64,000 nt of DNA, from positions 3,906,001 to 3,970,000 of the forward strand of contig JASJZH010000001.1 in the NCBI GenBank assembly GCA_037178975.1. Reading direction: 5' to 3'. Positions within the stretch are counted from its first letter, which is position 1. The number at the start of each line of letters is the position of its first letter. The translations under genes and the position numbers were made by a program. The DNA is from Oscheius tipulae (taxonomy: Eukaryota > Nematoda > Chromadorea > Rhabditida > Rhabditidae). The notes beneath the pieces were generated by a model. It made no database searches and was not told the DNA's origin. It was given only the letters and a program-made list of their open reading frames with translations. This document shows positions 35,632 through 47,287 of the stretch, one piece after another.

Positions 35632-37113
35632 ATGTCAGCCTTCGGCACTCCGGACATAGTGCTGTTTGCCACCCAGACGACGATAGCAACTTTCGGAATC
35701 TTCGGTCACGTTCAGATCTTCTACGCCACTTGGAAGAAAAAACAAATTCAGACCAAATACGGTACCCATTTTTAATCTTCAAGAGTCATCCGAACCAATT
35801 CAGGACTTCTTCTACTCCAACTCTCTGTGGCACATCTGTTTTGTATTATTGGAGAGCTGACCAATACAGTACTCATATCCTGTCCGACACAGACCTCAGA
35901 AATGGCCTGTTTTCTGATCCTATCACAGTATATCTTCTTTGAAATTGTACAGGCTGTGCTAATGCTCAGCATCTCACTGGATCTCTTCATGGCCATTGTT
36001 ATGCCAATGTTGTGAGTCTTTTTCTTGACTCGCTCTAAATCATTTTTTTTCTCTCTTGACCATGACTGTGACTGTTACTAATAACCTGATACCTTTTATT
36101 CTGTTCTTTTCTCTTGACTCACACGATTCCTTGGCTCGTAATTTTTGACGACAATCGTCTTCTTTTCCAATAACTCTGTTCCAGTTACCGAGACATGGAT
36201 GTGAAGAAATCCTGCATAATCTCAGGAATCTGTTCCTGTATAGCAGCTGGCATTTACGCGACCGTCTTCATCTGTCTTGTCTCACCCTCAAACTCTATCG
36301 TCTGCACAATGCAGGCTTTGCGTTTCGTCCAACATCTCTCGACCTCACATAACATGATTCATTTTCTTCTGGGATTGGCCCAAATCATGTGCTACGCTAC
36401 AGCCTATCTTACCGAGTTCATTAGAGGTGGTTCTTGAACTGATATCTCTTGTAAACCGAGTCCGTTTGCAGGAAGAATCTTTCACAAAGCCAATCCTACG
36501 GCATGTTACCGTAATCGACATAAGAAGTCTATGCGGACGATATCGGTTCTGATCACAATCTATTTATTGACGTGGTTCGCCTCGATCATCATCGACGAGA
36601 TTACTCAGAGGTTGGGGGAAGAAGACTCGAAGAACTACCATTGGGCTCCGTTGAGAGCAGCTACGGTAGGTATTCGGGAGATTATGATTCTGAGCTAACA
36701 GTAAAGGTGCTTCAGAAGCTAGGTGGCTGGAGACTTGACTCACTTTTTGTTCCTGACTTTGTGCAGTAGGAATCATTGACATGATGGCAGAAACGTAAAG
36801 ACTCACATCAGTAAAAATTCGAACAATGAGACGCTAAGGAAGAGACAATGCGGTCGCTACCTAGCCTGAAAGACTACCACAACTTTCCAAATGAGTAGTT
36901 CAGGGTATTCTTCAAATGTTGACCTTCTCCCAGTGCTTCTACGTCTCCATTTGGCGCAGTTCCGAATATCGCAACATAATCAAGAAGATGTGGAAGGGGT
37001 GGTTCAGTTTCTGCTTCCCAAGATGGTGCTCCGATCTCGTCATCAAATGCAAACGGAGTCAGATCAAGCCCGTCACCGTGACGACGGTTCAGACTTCCCA
37101 GTTGAAAAAGTAA
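35632..37113 (+). CDS. Srsx-like chemoreceptor GPCR
   Basis: Five exons (35632-35761, 35804-36011, 36185-36426, 36472-36665, 36904-37113) give 327 residues in phase. Seven hydrophobic helices are visible: TM1 IATFGIFGHVQIFYATW; TM2 LLLLQLSVAHLFCIIGE; TM3 preceded by Cys and ending SISLDLFMAIVMPMFYR, a DRY-like position replaced by LD..MP..YR as in nematode Srsx/Srx receptors; TM4 and TM5; TM6 after KKSMRTISVLITIYLLTW; TM7 ending in FYVSIWRSSEYR. The C tail is basic. Srsx receptors act in chemosensory neurons. The ligand is unknown. The gene converges with LAS1; the stops are 61 nt apart. The subfamily is inferred; the 7TM nature is clear. Confidence 0.78.
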
Positions 37114-37174
37114 AGAAATAACGATTTCATCGCCAACATAACAGACAAGGCACAATTTAAGAATAAAGTTAGCC

Positions 37175-38711
37175 TCATTCACTCAAGGCACTCAGATCAT
37201 CTTCTTCTATAGTCTGAAATTCTGTGTTTTTAGAAGTAACAAACAAACCTTTGGGAAAGTATTTGTAGTGTTCTGTCGGTTGTGAGCAGCGTCGGCTTCT
37301 GCCAGCCATTCGTCGTCGATTACGAGAGAAATCGTCTCGTATTTCTGGCCTGGTGCTAGTCCAATCTGGGTTGGGAGCTGCTCCTCGAATGGGTCTACCT
37401 CCTTGAACAGGCCGATCATCTCTTCGCTGACAGGCATGCGATTTTCTGCAAATTCAGATCATTCCAATCAAAACAAAGCACCAACTTTTCTGTAGGAGTC
37501 GTTCCAGATCGTCAGCCGTGTATATGATCGCATCAGATACTACCTCGGTCGTCACATCCAGAGCAGATTCGTCCCTCGTCGATATTTCCAGCATTTTTCG
37601 CAGCTGTCTTCGGACTTTTTTCTCCAATTTCGGCACCTTGGCCATCACGTGCTCGATCGTCAAGGTGGGGAAGCCCTCTGGCGCCTGCACCAGCTTCCTC
37701 AGAATCCATTCCCATTCGCTCTCGTCGAAAATGTCTATGTCCGCTGAAAAATGAGCAAATATTGAATATGTCAGTTGAAGAAAACGGACGTCGAGAAGCT
37801 CTGGCGAGGAGTTCGTTTAGCCAAGCGACAGCCTGCCATTCCATGAAACCGACATCGTCGCGATGAGCGTTAATTTTGACGTCGAAGAGCTGGAGGACGA
37901 AGTTGCAGATGAGACCGGCATCCATGAACAGAGCAATGATCGGGGCCCAGATCGATTTCAAAGGCAACGGGACTTCCCAGTCTAGAAATGATGCATTTTG
38001 AAGGATGACTGTGTCTCCTTCAAGTAGCGGTATAGAAATAAAACTGACTCGGTACAATGTTAACTCCAAGCCTGTTGCCCTGTTCTTGATTGAGAAGAAA
38101 CTGGCCCGGACTGACGAACATTCCTATGAAGAGCCTGAAATGTGTATCTAGACAAAAACCTTTGAAACGGACTCGGCATTAGAGGTCAGGAATTTCTGGA
38201 GCGTCGCGACGGCAAAATGCTTCTCGGTTACCTTTATGTTCAGATTCTATGTTTTTAGTATTTTTAGAAAAAAACATTAGTGGATTACCCTGGATCTCCA
38301 AGTGAAATAATCATAAATAGCCTGGTTGATGTCCTGACGGAGTTTTATGGCCACGGCGTTGCTGCTCTCCGATTCGGCTTCGTCGCTCTCTTCCTGCATG
38401 GCCTTGATCGAGTCGTGCATCGATTTCGACCAGAATTCTCTCTGTAAATTGGTTTTCATTTAAAAAAAAAATACTAGAAAAACTCACGAATAGGTAGCTT
38501 TTGCAGACGTCGATGGCTCGTTTCAGAGTTCCTAGAGAGGGCATGTGCTGGTGACTGGCATCGTGACGAATTTCCACTACCCAACGTGGAATTCCAGCCT
38601 AAAAATGCCAATTTTCTAAATTCCAAAAGAAAGAGCCAACCTGCTCGCAGCATTCGTAAATCGACTGTGCTGTACGCGCTCTTCTGGCCTCGGAGATGAA
38701 GTTAATGAATC
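37175..38711 (-). CDS. las1l: LAS1-like pre-rRNA processing endonuclease, N terminus missing
   Basis: Minus-strand exons begin with one encoding FINFISEARRARTAQSIYEC (38642-38711). Then comes the diagnostic IPRWVVEIRHDASHQHMPSL with RHxxxH, the HEPN-type catalytic Arg and His. Following exons carry FWSKSMHDSIKAM, PLKSIWAPIIALFMDAGLIC, TIEHVMAKVPKLEKKVRR and KYETISLVIDDEWL. The last small exon (37175-37213) ends EEDDLSALSE. LAS1 with the Grc3/NOL9 kinase cuts ITS2 in the nucleolus. The first about 60-80 residues expected before the RHxxxH exon were not found; the upstream 38712-38960 has no good frame, so the 5' exon may be farther away or broken. Confidence 0.75.
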
Positions 38712-39744
38712 TGAAAACGAGGTCATTAGTCTACTTCTTTTTTGTTTTTCGTTCCTAATTTTAACGCAACTTGACAGCTGAAATCCACTTCGGGATTAGG
38801 AGCCCCCGGGTCCCATCTACTGGCGTAAGGTCACCCCATCACTCGACCACATTTTACACTTCCCAGTTCTTTTGGAGGGAACCTGAGATTTCCACAAGAT
38901 GCGTCTTCCCACAGTGCTCTTTGACTAATTGACGGCCCTTCCCCCTCCTTCGCGAACTTTCGTCATTCGTACCTAAATGAAATTGTTTGTCTCAGCTAAA
39001 CTCTGTCTCATCGAGACTAGTTTCAAGACTCTCCTTGCGTCTTCTTTTCAAGTCCATTCAAGTGTGTTGGTGTGAACTGATTAGTCGGCCGTGAAGAGTC
39101 AAGACTTCTCACCCTATTTCTGCTCGCCGAAATTCCCTATCTGCAATACAGCCCATCAAAATTCTTTGTCCAAACATATGGCAATTGAATTTATGTCCTG
39201 ACGCCAACCACGTTTCCAATCAGAACACGGGAGATGACTCAACTCAGAAAAAGGACTCTTCGTTGCGCGTGTTCAATTAGGAGGTAGGCGCCGTCAAACT
39301 TGAGGGTGGCCTAGCTGGAGATTAATCTCAGGAAGTCACTTTTCTCCTGACCAGATGGCCTGGCTTTAGCGCCAGCTTTGCCAAGTGCCAGTTTTGGAGC
39401 TTAATTTAGTTATACTTGACTATTTTGGTCAGGTTTCTAGAGCGTGTCCGGAAATGTCGAGGTCTCATAGAACCCAAGGAGCCACGACGTCCAATATCCG
39501 TTTACCCTAGTAATACGTATTTTTCGGTTCTTTGCTTTACTTATCCTGCTTTTCTTTTACACGAACTGCTCAAGTTCTTTCCCAGTTCTTGCCGACCTTT
39601 ATCTGAACATCTTTTCTAGCATTCTAAAGTTCTCCAAGAGTGCACATCATCCTTCATTAATCTCTTTGTCTCGGTGCATCTCTCTGACAAGCCGAGCAAG
39701 CTTTAGATTTCAATGAATGCGTGAACGTCGAGTCTCGACAAGAG
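38712..39744. other. intergenic, no supported gene
   Basis: This stretch should contain the missing LAS1 first exon, but none was identified. Confidence 0.3.
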
Positions 39745-39990
39745 TCAGCCTCTCCCTCCCCTTCCAAAGCGCTCCTGGTCAATCAGTCCATTATTAAAAC
39801 GACTGCTGAGGGCCGATTCTATTAGCGGGCCTCCGAGAGCGGTGAATCTTCGTTCCCAGCCCTGTTTGGTGTCTCCCCGAATCTTGTCTACATCCTTTTG
39901 TAGTCTCTTGATCCATCGCAAACAGGTAAGAGCGTACAAAGTTAGTACAGGGAATCTCCGACGACCCACTCCGATGCCCACAAGAAGCAG
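39745..39990 (-). CDS. possible exon with membrane-like start
   Basis: The minus-strand frame reads FGLLLLVGIGVGRRRFPVL, then LYALTCLRWIKRLQKDVDKI, and ends in RFGRGGRG at a stop. It has no in-frame ATG and is bounded upstream by a TGA. Its start lies about 40 nt from the divergent three-finger gene. The composition is protein-like but unsupported by family. Confidence 0.25.
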   Translation of the reverse strand: MLLVGIGVGRRRFPVLTLYALTCLRWIKRLQKDVDKIRGDTKQGWERRFTALGGPLIESALSSRFNNGLIDQERFGRGGRG

Positions 39991-40028
39991 AAGTCCAAAA
40001 AAATTTCAGATCTCGTAATGTGTGAGAG

Positions 40029-40994
40029 ATGAACCTTATATTGCCTACAGCCTCCTTACTGCTGTTTATTTTGCAACTTGTACAAACGGGTGAGTTGGAC
40101 GGAGTCGCAGTTCCTGGGAAAACTGGATCAGGCGAGTAGATTTTCAATGAAAAGGGTTGGAGTCAAAGAGTTTAGCTCAAACATTCGCTATTAAGAGACG
40201 GTTCAAGAGAAGCTAATTAATTAATTAGAAACTGTCAACTTGTTACCTAAAAATCTACCAAAGAGTACGTTCCCAGTTTTTGGACAGTCTCGTAGACTAA
40301 CCCATTACACTGACGACCCAGTTTCCCACGCTTCTACACATCGTCCGTCTCCTGGAAAGCCATTACCAGGCCGTTAAGATAATCCCTGCCCTCGCATCTC
40401 AATTGGCTTGGGGGACTTTTCGACATCTCGCCCACTTATGCCGAAAGGCTCGTTTGACATGCAAATTCAATATAGACAACAAGAGGGACGAATAAGGAAA
40501 AGTTCAGGTTACTCCATAACGTGCTTCGACTGTAACTCGGATCAGGGGACCTGCAATGAGGGCGAATGCGAGGGACTCACTTGCATCAAGATGGAGACCA
40601 GTAACAAGGACAATGGTAGGGAACAGTTTTACTCAAATCCAAGTACTAAACTACCGACTAAAGTGACTGAAATGTTTAGAACGACGAACTATCCAAAAAG
40701 GATGTGGCGACGACCAGGAAGAGGTCAACTGTCAGCAATCGGGTTTCGGGAGCAAATGGATGTCGCGTTGTGTCTGTGACACGCCATTCTGCAACGGGGA
40801 TCAAGTATTTCAGATTACACAGCTAGAAAAGTACCCAATCTTAGGCCCTGATCGACGCCGGTCTCGAGCCATCCAGTGCTCCACCACCACCTGGTCAATT
40901 CACACAATTCGCCCTCCTGGTGGCAATTTTGGTCTTTGTTGGCGCCAGCTGCTCTCTAATAGTTGTGGCCACAGTCTGTGTACAGTTTTGTTGA
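40029..40994 (+). CDS. three-finger (Ly6/activin-receptor ectodomain-like) membrane protein
   Basis: Four exons (40029-40089, 40508-40615, 40680-40804, 40845-40994) join in phase to 147 residues. Order: signal peptide (MNLILPTASLLLFILQLVQT); a Cys-rich ectodomain starting YSITCFDCNSDQGTCNEGEC and ending CVCDTPFCNGD, the classic CxC..CxxD..CN close of three-finger folds; a Pro/Ala linker; one C-terminal TM helix (FALLVAILVFVGASCSLIVV) with only a few residues after it. The expected ten Cys are present. Nematodes have many such odr-2/hot-like surface proteins, some GPI-anchored; this one seems to keep a helix or carry a GPI signal. The long first intron (418 nt) is unusual here. Confidence 0.75.
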
Positions 40995-41746
40995 TCTCTC
41001 TTGTCACTATTGCTCACATCTTTCTCACTAACCTATTTACCCTCATACATTTCCCAAATAAATGAACTGACCGGATAATTGTTATTGAAATGAGAAGTTT
41101 CAGCTCGTCCAGCTCCACCGGACTCTTCATCTTGAGCTCCTTGACTGCCACGTGCATGACCATCGCCGTCGATGTGATGGCTATCGGGGTTCTGCTTCCC
41201 ATTCTGAAAAAATTATTATTCAGGGCTGAACAAAGAGAAATACAAAGTGTGAAAACTGAACCAACCTGGCTGTCCACATGGTGAGATAGTTGAGACATTC
41301 CTCCATGTCTTGGAGGTTTGTGCTGCGCACCAGCTGTGACACTCGATTCCATTCGATTCTTAAATTTAACATGTTAGATTCCAGCCATTCTCGCCAAAAA
41401 AAATTAGAGGACTTACAAAGTGTACGGTACTGGATGTTCTGCCTCCTTCGGCTTCATTATCTTTACTGGACTCCCCATTTCTGCGAGCTGACGAAGTTAC
41501 TTGGCGAAAATATCAAAAGATACATACGAGGTCCAAAGCGAGCACCACTGATTAGGAGAAAACAGTTGAAAAAGTTGTTTATTCACCGTAAAAAAAGTGT
41601 AGAAAATATGCTTAGTTGCACCAAAAAAGACAGGAATAAGTGAGCAGGCCGAGTAAGCATTCAAATTCGGGAATTCTTGAGGGGAAAATATGTACAAACC
41701 CAGAAAATATCGAAGGACTAGAAGTTCGTGAAACCCATAAAGTTGT

Positions 41747-43056
41747 TCAAATTTTGTCGACATGAGGTTGGAACTTTTTGTAATAGGAATAGGGCATTTT
41801 GGCTGTGGCGATGATGCCTCTCTTGTGCAGAATATCCGAATCGGGACCGTATTTCAAGGGAGTTCCGTCAAAATCTAGCATCGCTCCGCCGACCGAGCGT
41901 AGAATGGCGTCGCCGGCGCATGTGTCCCACTTCTTGATGGCCGTCTTGTGTACGTAGACTTCTAAAATCGAGGAATAGTTCAAGGTGTGTGAAGACAGAT
42001 AGCATGCGTGTTTTCACCGAAAAAAAGATAGAATAACGAACCTGCTGTTCCGTTAAGAACTCGGAGAGATTTGTACCCAGCTCCGCCGGCCGGTTCGACC
42101 TCGTAATCCTTGCTGAACACCTTCTTCGCCAGCTCTTCTACACTGCCAGCGTGTGATCTGAATACTATTTTATGGGATATTAACTACAAAACAAAACCTG
42201 GAAACTACAATCTTCTTGGCAGTGTCTGGCTTGGGCGGTGGGACGAGCTTCTCCCCTCTCTGATTGATAGCTCCAAACTCCTTGAGTCCCATAACTAAAA
42301 AAAATACTTTGAAGTTCTAAAACAATTCGAATTCTTACTAGTTTCGTCCGTGAATGGTCGATATACGGCACCGAACAGAGGCTCATCGTTGATTGTTACA
42401 CACACCATGACAGTCACGTATTCTGTGAGATTTTCTGCAAGTTTTTGTTCGAAATATTATAGAGGAATAACTATAAACCTGTAAATTCTTGAGTGGCGTC
42501 GAGCGGATCCACATAGACTTGGATGTCCTGAAGAGGAATTCGTCTGGAGGGAATTTTGTCCAAGGCATCGCGAATCTTCATCCAGGCGTCGTACTGATCA
42601 ATCTTGTACGGATGTGCGTCACTTTCACGCGTATTTTCCTCGTGTTCTTCCGAGATTATCTGGTAAATGAAGGTACTATTGACTTTTGAAAAGAAGCTAA
42701 CCTTGAGAGTCGGGACACGTTTTAACTGTTCCAAGATAAAAAAGTTCGAGACGAGGTCGGCCTTGGTCAAAAGTTCGGCCTTTCCTTCGGCCGTCAAGCC
42801 CTTCTCCGCAATGTTCAGCTGCTGCTCCGAATGGATCATCCGGACAGCATTGCCGCCGAGATGTGAAGCCAAGACTGCGTAACTGAATACATTTTGAGAT
42901 ACGAAAAAAGTGCAAATACTTGACCAGATCCTTCAAATCGACGTCGATTTCGGGAAGACCGTTGCTGGTAGCAAAAAAGATCAAGTAGCCGAGGTAGAGA
43001 AAGGCCACGGTGAGCAGACAGGTGAACGTGCTCTTTGGCTGGACACGGACCTGCAT
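41747..43056 (-). CDS. bpnt2: Golgi 3'-phosphoadenosine 5'-phosphate phosphatase (BPNT2/IMPAD1)
   Basis: Seven exons (42920-43056, 42702-42882, 42479-42659, 42339-42434, 42198-42294, 42042-42157, 41747-41961) give 340 residues in phase. An N-terminal signal anchor (TFTCLLTVAFLYLGYLIFF) is followed by the Li-sensitive phosphatase fold: TKADLVSN, the metal-binding motif ISEEHEE, DPLDATQEFT (the DPLDxT metal site), and WDTCAGDAILRSVGG near the C terminus. In animals this Golgi-lumen enzyme removes PAP left by sulfotransferases. The topology (short cytosolic N, lumenal catalytic domain) fits. All motifs are intact. Confidence 0.88.
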
Positions 43057-43392
43057 CGTGGTCCTGGAACTTGACTTGTAAAAAAATAGGCTAAAGCTAT
43101 GAAATAACAATAGGTTTATGTTGGCAGACAGTAGTTTGCTAAACAATCTTCTAGTTTCTCGGTAAAAAGAAAAATCTCACCTCTTTGACTAGCTACGTAA
43201 ACGTCCTAGCTCCTGATTAGATCTCCCGAGCGACTAGCATCTCCTCTCTCGACTTTCGTCCTTCTGATCGAGATCTACGAGACAGAGATACACAATGGCA
43301 AGACCAGACAGACGAGAAGAACTTTAGCAAACAAAATTTCATTTAAGGAACTGATAACTACGGTATACGAGGAGAGACATGGGTAGAGATCA
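43057..43392. other. intergenic between BPNT2 and the POT1-like gene
   Basis: This is the promoter side of BPNT2 and the 3' side of the POT1-like gene. No other feature was recognised. Confidence 0.35.
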
Positions 43393-46300
43393 CTAGCGCT
43401 CGAACTTAATTGGTCGAACTTCGGAAGTCTTGTAACTTTCACCGCGAGTAGAACGACGACGAGTAGCCACATTGACCTGCTGAGACCAACTCGGCTGAAC
43501 TTCGGTTTCCAAGAAACTTCGATTGATAACTACGATACGGACAGGCTTCTGTTCGGGTTCCTCCTCGGATCCACTCGGCTTCATTTTAGCACTTCTTGTA
43601 CGCTGCAAACATTTTTGTTTTTGACAATACGAGAGTAAACTTTTCATAAAAGTAGTTCAGAAAACTGACACTAGAGATAGAAGAAATAGAAGAGTCCCGA
43701 GCCGGCCGGATTCGTAAGTTTTGAGCAGGAGACGACTGAATCGGGGGCTTTTCTTCTTCCCCAGCACGTTTAGCTGGGTACTTTGGCTTGGCGAAAATGT
43801 TCTGTTGAGGTTTCGTATAGCAGCGCGGCTGTAATTTCTATTAATAATGTAATAAGGAAGAATTGCTCACCTTCAAAACAATAGAATCAACTTCAGGTCT
43901 GTTCTCAATCGACTTCCGAGGCGATTCCGTCTTAGACTTCTTTTTGTGCGGCGGCACAGGCGGTCGAGAGTCTTCCTGTGCCACAGCAGTCCGTTTTGTT
44001 CCGCGACGAGAAACCATATCGCGAGTGAGAGAATCCGCTCGTGACGGAGGTCTTGGAGCTGGAGGCGACTTGAGCAACGGACTGACGGTCGCCTCCTTCT
44101 TGATTCTCCGATAGACACTCTGACTGAAATTTTAGGAACATAAGTTCAGATACAAGGATAATATACTAGGGAGAAGTGATAGGACTGCTGACAACATTCG
44201 TCGTTGGAGCTCGGAACGGCGATGTTTGCGCAACTCTTCTGAAAGAAGAAATTAGCATTATCAAAAGCTCAAAACCACACAACTTCCGAGCGGAAAAAAA
44301 CATACGTCTCAGCTGGATCCGTAACACAGTCGGCATTTCTCATCTTCACTGGTGTTTTTTGAGCAGATGAACTTAAATAGTAGAACATGGTTATTTTTGA
44401 GACAAAACCTACTCTCTTGTAGCCGGCCTGAAGGGTTCTATATTAGTCTGTACAGCCTTGTTCGACTTTTTGACAGGAGATGGCTGTGGAGAAGTTTGGA
44501 CAGAGCAGCTAAAGTCCGTTAACTCTCTACAAAATGCAATAAAGAACTTACTTTATGAGGGCTGGTTTGCGATTGAGAAAGTTGTAGATGGACTGCTCGG
44601 CACGCATACCACTCGTGGACGGCAGCATGTAGTCCACGTTTTCGGTCCTCAAATTGATTTTGTTGCGGAAAAAGGCTTCGAGATAGCTCTCGAGAGCGTC
44701 CTTTGAGCACTGTGAAAGAGGATCGGGGATCTGAAAACTGTATGTGTAAGCATACAACTTTAAAAAATAACCTTTTCGTGCTGTTGAACAGTCGGAACGA
44801 GAGTGGACGATTCAGCAGCTCTCCCATCTTTATGAGGAGGAGCCAGACAATTTGATAGAGAAGTGGAAGGAACAGCTGGAGCTACATCAGCCGGAGCAGG
44901 AGGCCTCTTTTGCGTAGTCGGCATCAGTTTTGGCGACTTTTTCAGAGGCTGAAAGTGAACTCACAGTGAAAAAAGAAAACTATTTTAAGAAGTCTAATAA
45001 TTTGTTGAGAAACAGTAACTATGCTTACCTGCTCGATCAGTCCGACATCATCATCTACAACTGATCGTTTCTGTCCCCCCACAGTAGCAACGTCTTTTGA
45101 TTCAGAAACTTCTCTTTCCGTCAGAATATGTCTAGCCGTGTGGAATTCGGACAGCATTCTTCCGGTGGAAGCCGATGTTCCGGGCATAGTACTCGCTCTG
45201 GGACTCTGCTGCAGAAGAGGTCGAACTTGTGCAGAGGGACGATTGAAAAAGCTGAACACGACAAATTTGAAGAAAAGTGATGGTGTGCTTACCCTGCCAT
45301 TCGACTTACGTTTCCACCGTTCGAATTGGCCTTCACATACTCGAGCTTCTCGACAAGAAGACTCTTCTTGTCCACGATGATCTGTTCCTCCTCGTCCAGG
45401 AGAACAATTTGACGATGGTACGCTTGTCCGTTCTCGTGAACTGACGGCGTAATCTGTCGTTGAGTCTTCGGACGATACATGTGAACGTTGACAAGATGGA
45501 TCATGTCGCCGCTCTGAAATTTCAAAAGTTCGGTTATGTGAGAAATATACCCTGAGATTTTCAGCAATATAAATGAATTCTCCGTAAACGACGATATCGA
45601 CAAAATATTCCTTCGGAAGATCTTGGAACTGCTTCATTGGTTGCGAGTAGTAGTACTCGATCCAGGCGTCCTCGGCGAAAAACAGGTGCGTATTATGAAC
45701 GAACCTGAAGAGCAAAAAAAAATATTATAAAAAAAAGCTAACTTGTGGGCAGTTCCGTCCCAGATGCGGATAATAACGCTGCCTTTGGTCGTCCTGAAGA
45801 CTGAAACTACCTAAAACTGTTCCTGCATGACGAAATCAGAACAATAACCTGGCCAATCACATTAATATACTTGTAGACAAAGTCGTGGAACTTGTGAACG
45901 GGAGTAGTGACGATGTGGGCAACATCATCGTAGGGAGTCGGTCGGATCTGAAAAAAAAGTTATATTATTTTGCATTCCTCTAGCTGCCAATTACTGATGT
46001 TTTGGGACTCACACAGATATTAGCAATCAGCATTTCTAGTAAGAAACTTACACTATTCCTTGCCAGCTGCTGCGATCTGGGCACGATAGCGACCGTCGCA
46101 TCGAAGCTATCGTTTTCGCGGGCAACCACAGCCTCCTCTTGAATCGGCTGCTCCTCTCCCAGCAAAACAGGGCGTTCGTCTTCGACTTGTGGCGGCGGCG
46201 TTGGATCTCTGAGCATTCCATTAAACTACTTACGTAGCTTCAAGATGAAATCGATAAAAAAGAATTTCTCTACTACTAAAGCGCAACCGTGACCACCCGT

Positions 46301-46560
46301 CCTTCTGTCCGTTACCACGAAACAGAAGCGAGCCAATTAAGTTGTTGTTCAAAAAGTTTCCCTGAACTGGGTAGCAAGTCAACTTTGGATGGGCTCTAAA
46401 AGTTTGATTTAGTCGCTCTTGAAGCCTTATGTTGCGCAGCCGCCAATGCAAACTGAAGGGAAAAGGACGGCTATTAGAAATCATACCTTGAAATGTCCTT
46501 TTCGACCGTGGGCTCTTGCTCTTGAGCGGCAGGCTGGTTACTGCCGCCTGGCTGCTCCAT
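43393..46560 (-). CDS. POT1-like telomere end-binding protein
   Basis: Exons start with MEQPGGSNQPAAQ (46487-46560), then RDPTPPPQVEDERPVLLGEE (46052-46208). An OB-fold core follows: PTPYDDVAHIVTTPVHKFHD; GSVIIRIWDGTAHK; VDIVVYGEFIYIAENL; SGDMIHLVNVHMYRPKTQ. The order RIWDGT..VVYGE..GDMIHLVNVH is typical of the POT1/TEBP telomere single-strand binding folds. Nematodes carry several (pot-1, pot-2, pot-3, mrt-1) that cap 3' or 5' overhangs. After the OB fold comes a long disordered region rich in Pro, Ser, Arg and Lys, ending in RRRSTRGESYK and IKFER. The tail was followed through several exons to 43393, but not every junction was verified. No nuclease domain of the MRT-1 kind was seen. Intron 1 holds a Helitron copy. 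Confidence 0.65.
46267..46476 (+). mobile_element. non-autonomous Helitron, copy 3, in intron 1 of the POT1-like gene
   Basis: The 5' end is TCTCTACTACTAAAGCGC. The body matches copies 1 and 2 (CACGAAACAGAAGCGAG, GTCAACTTTGGATG, GCAGCCGCCAATGCAAACTGAAG). The 3' end stops at the first hairpin arm (GGACGGC) and then CTATTAG. The element lies antisense within the 278-nt intron 46209-46486. Confidence 0.65.
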
Positions 46561-47287
46561 AAAGCAGACTGAAAGCTGGCTATTTTCATGCTCTAACAAA
46601 CAGGAAAAAGTGCGGTAAAATAGCTATAAAAAAGATTAGTTTCAAAGGTCTTAAGGGCAATTGGCGCATGTCGATCAGCGGACGCATGTCTTTTCGCGCC
46701 AAGACAACACGCTAGTTGGCAAAGAAGAAAACGAATTATTTTCGAGAATATTAGAAAACAAGCTGCGATGAAAAGTGGTGGTAAAATGTACAAAAGAACA
46801 AATTGAAGAGAGATATATAGAAAGACGCGAGAAACGTTTATAATTGCAAGTTTACAAGTTGATCAAAAGGTTTTTATTGAACAGCAGAAATGGTTTTTGT
46901 ATTGGCAAGAATATTGGGATAAGCTCTTATGCTTGTGGGAAAATATATAGCGAAAAATCGAACCATGTAAATAATTGGTTTTGGATCGAGACTGACCTCG
47001 GTGATTCCTAAAATGGAGCACAGCCTCCTTCATCTCTGACTCTTGGAAAAAAATGCGGTAAATTCTATCCAGTACCAACAAGGGCGGCGCCAAAATAAAC
47101 GAGTCTGACCATGCTTTCAGACGCAGACAGAGCCAGAGCAGACGACAGTCCACAAGAATTCTTTCTGCTAATTTGAGTCCTTGCAATCAAGGTACAAAAG
47201 TTTTTCGAAAAACAAACTTTTTGAACTAATTTAAAAAAAAAAAAGTTCGATTCTCAGAAGACAGTCCATTTGCGGCTCTTCTACCAG
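46561..47287. other. intergenic, likely divergent promoters
   Basis: This stretch lies between the POT1-like gene (minus) and the membrane/CBM gene (plus). Minus-strand open frames of up to 107 codons show no domain. Confidence 0.35.

Noticed and set aside
37533-38069. 178-codon minus-strand frame
   Set aside because: A read-through that crosses LAS1 introns; the true LAS1 exons use another frame in the second half.
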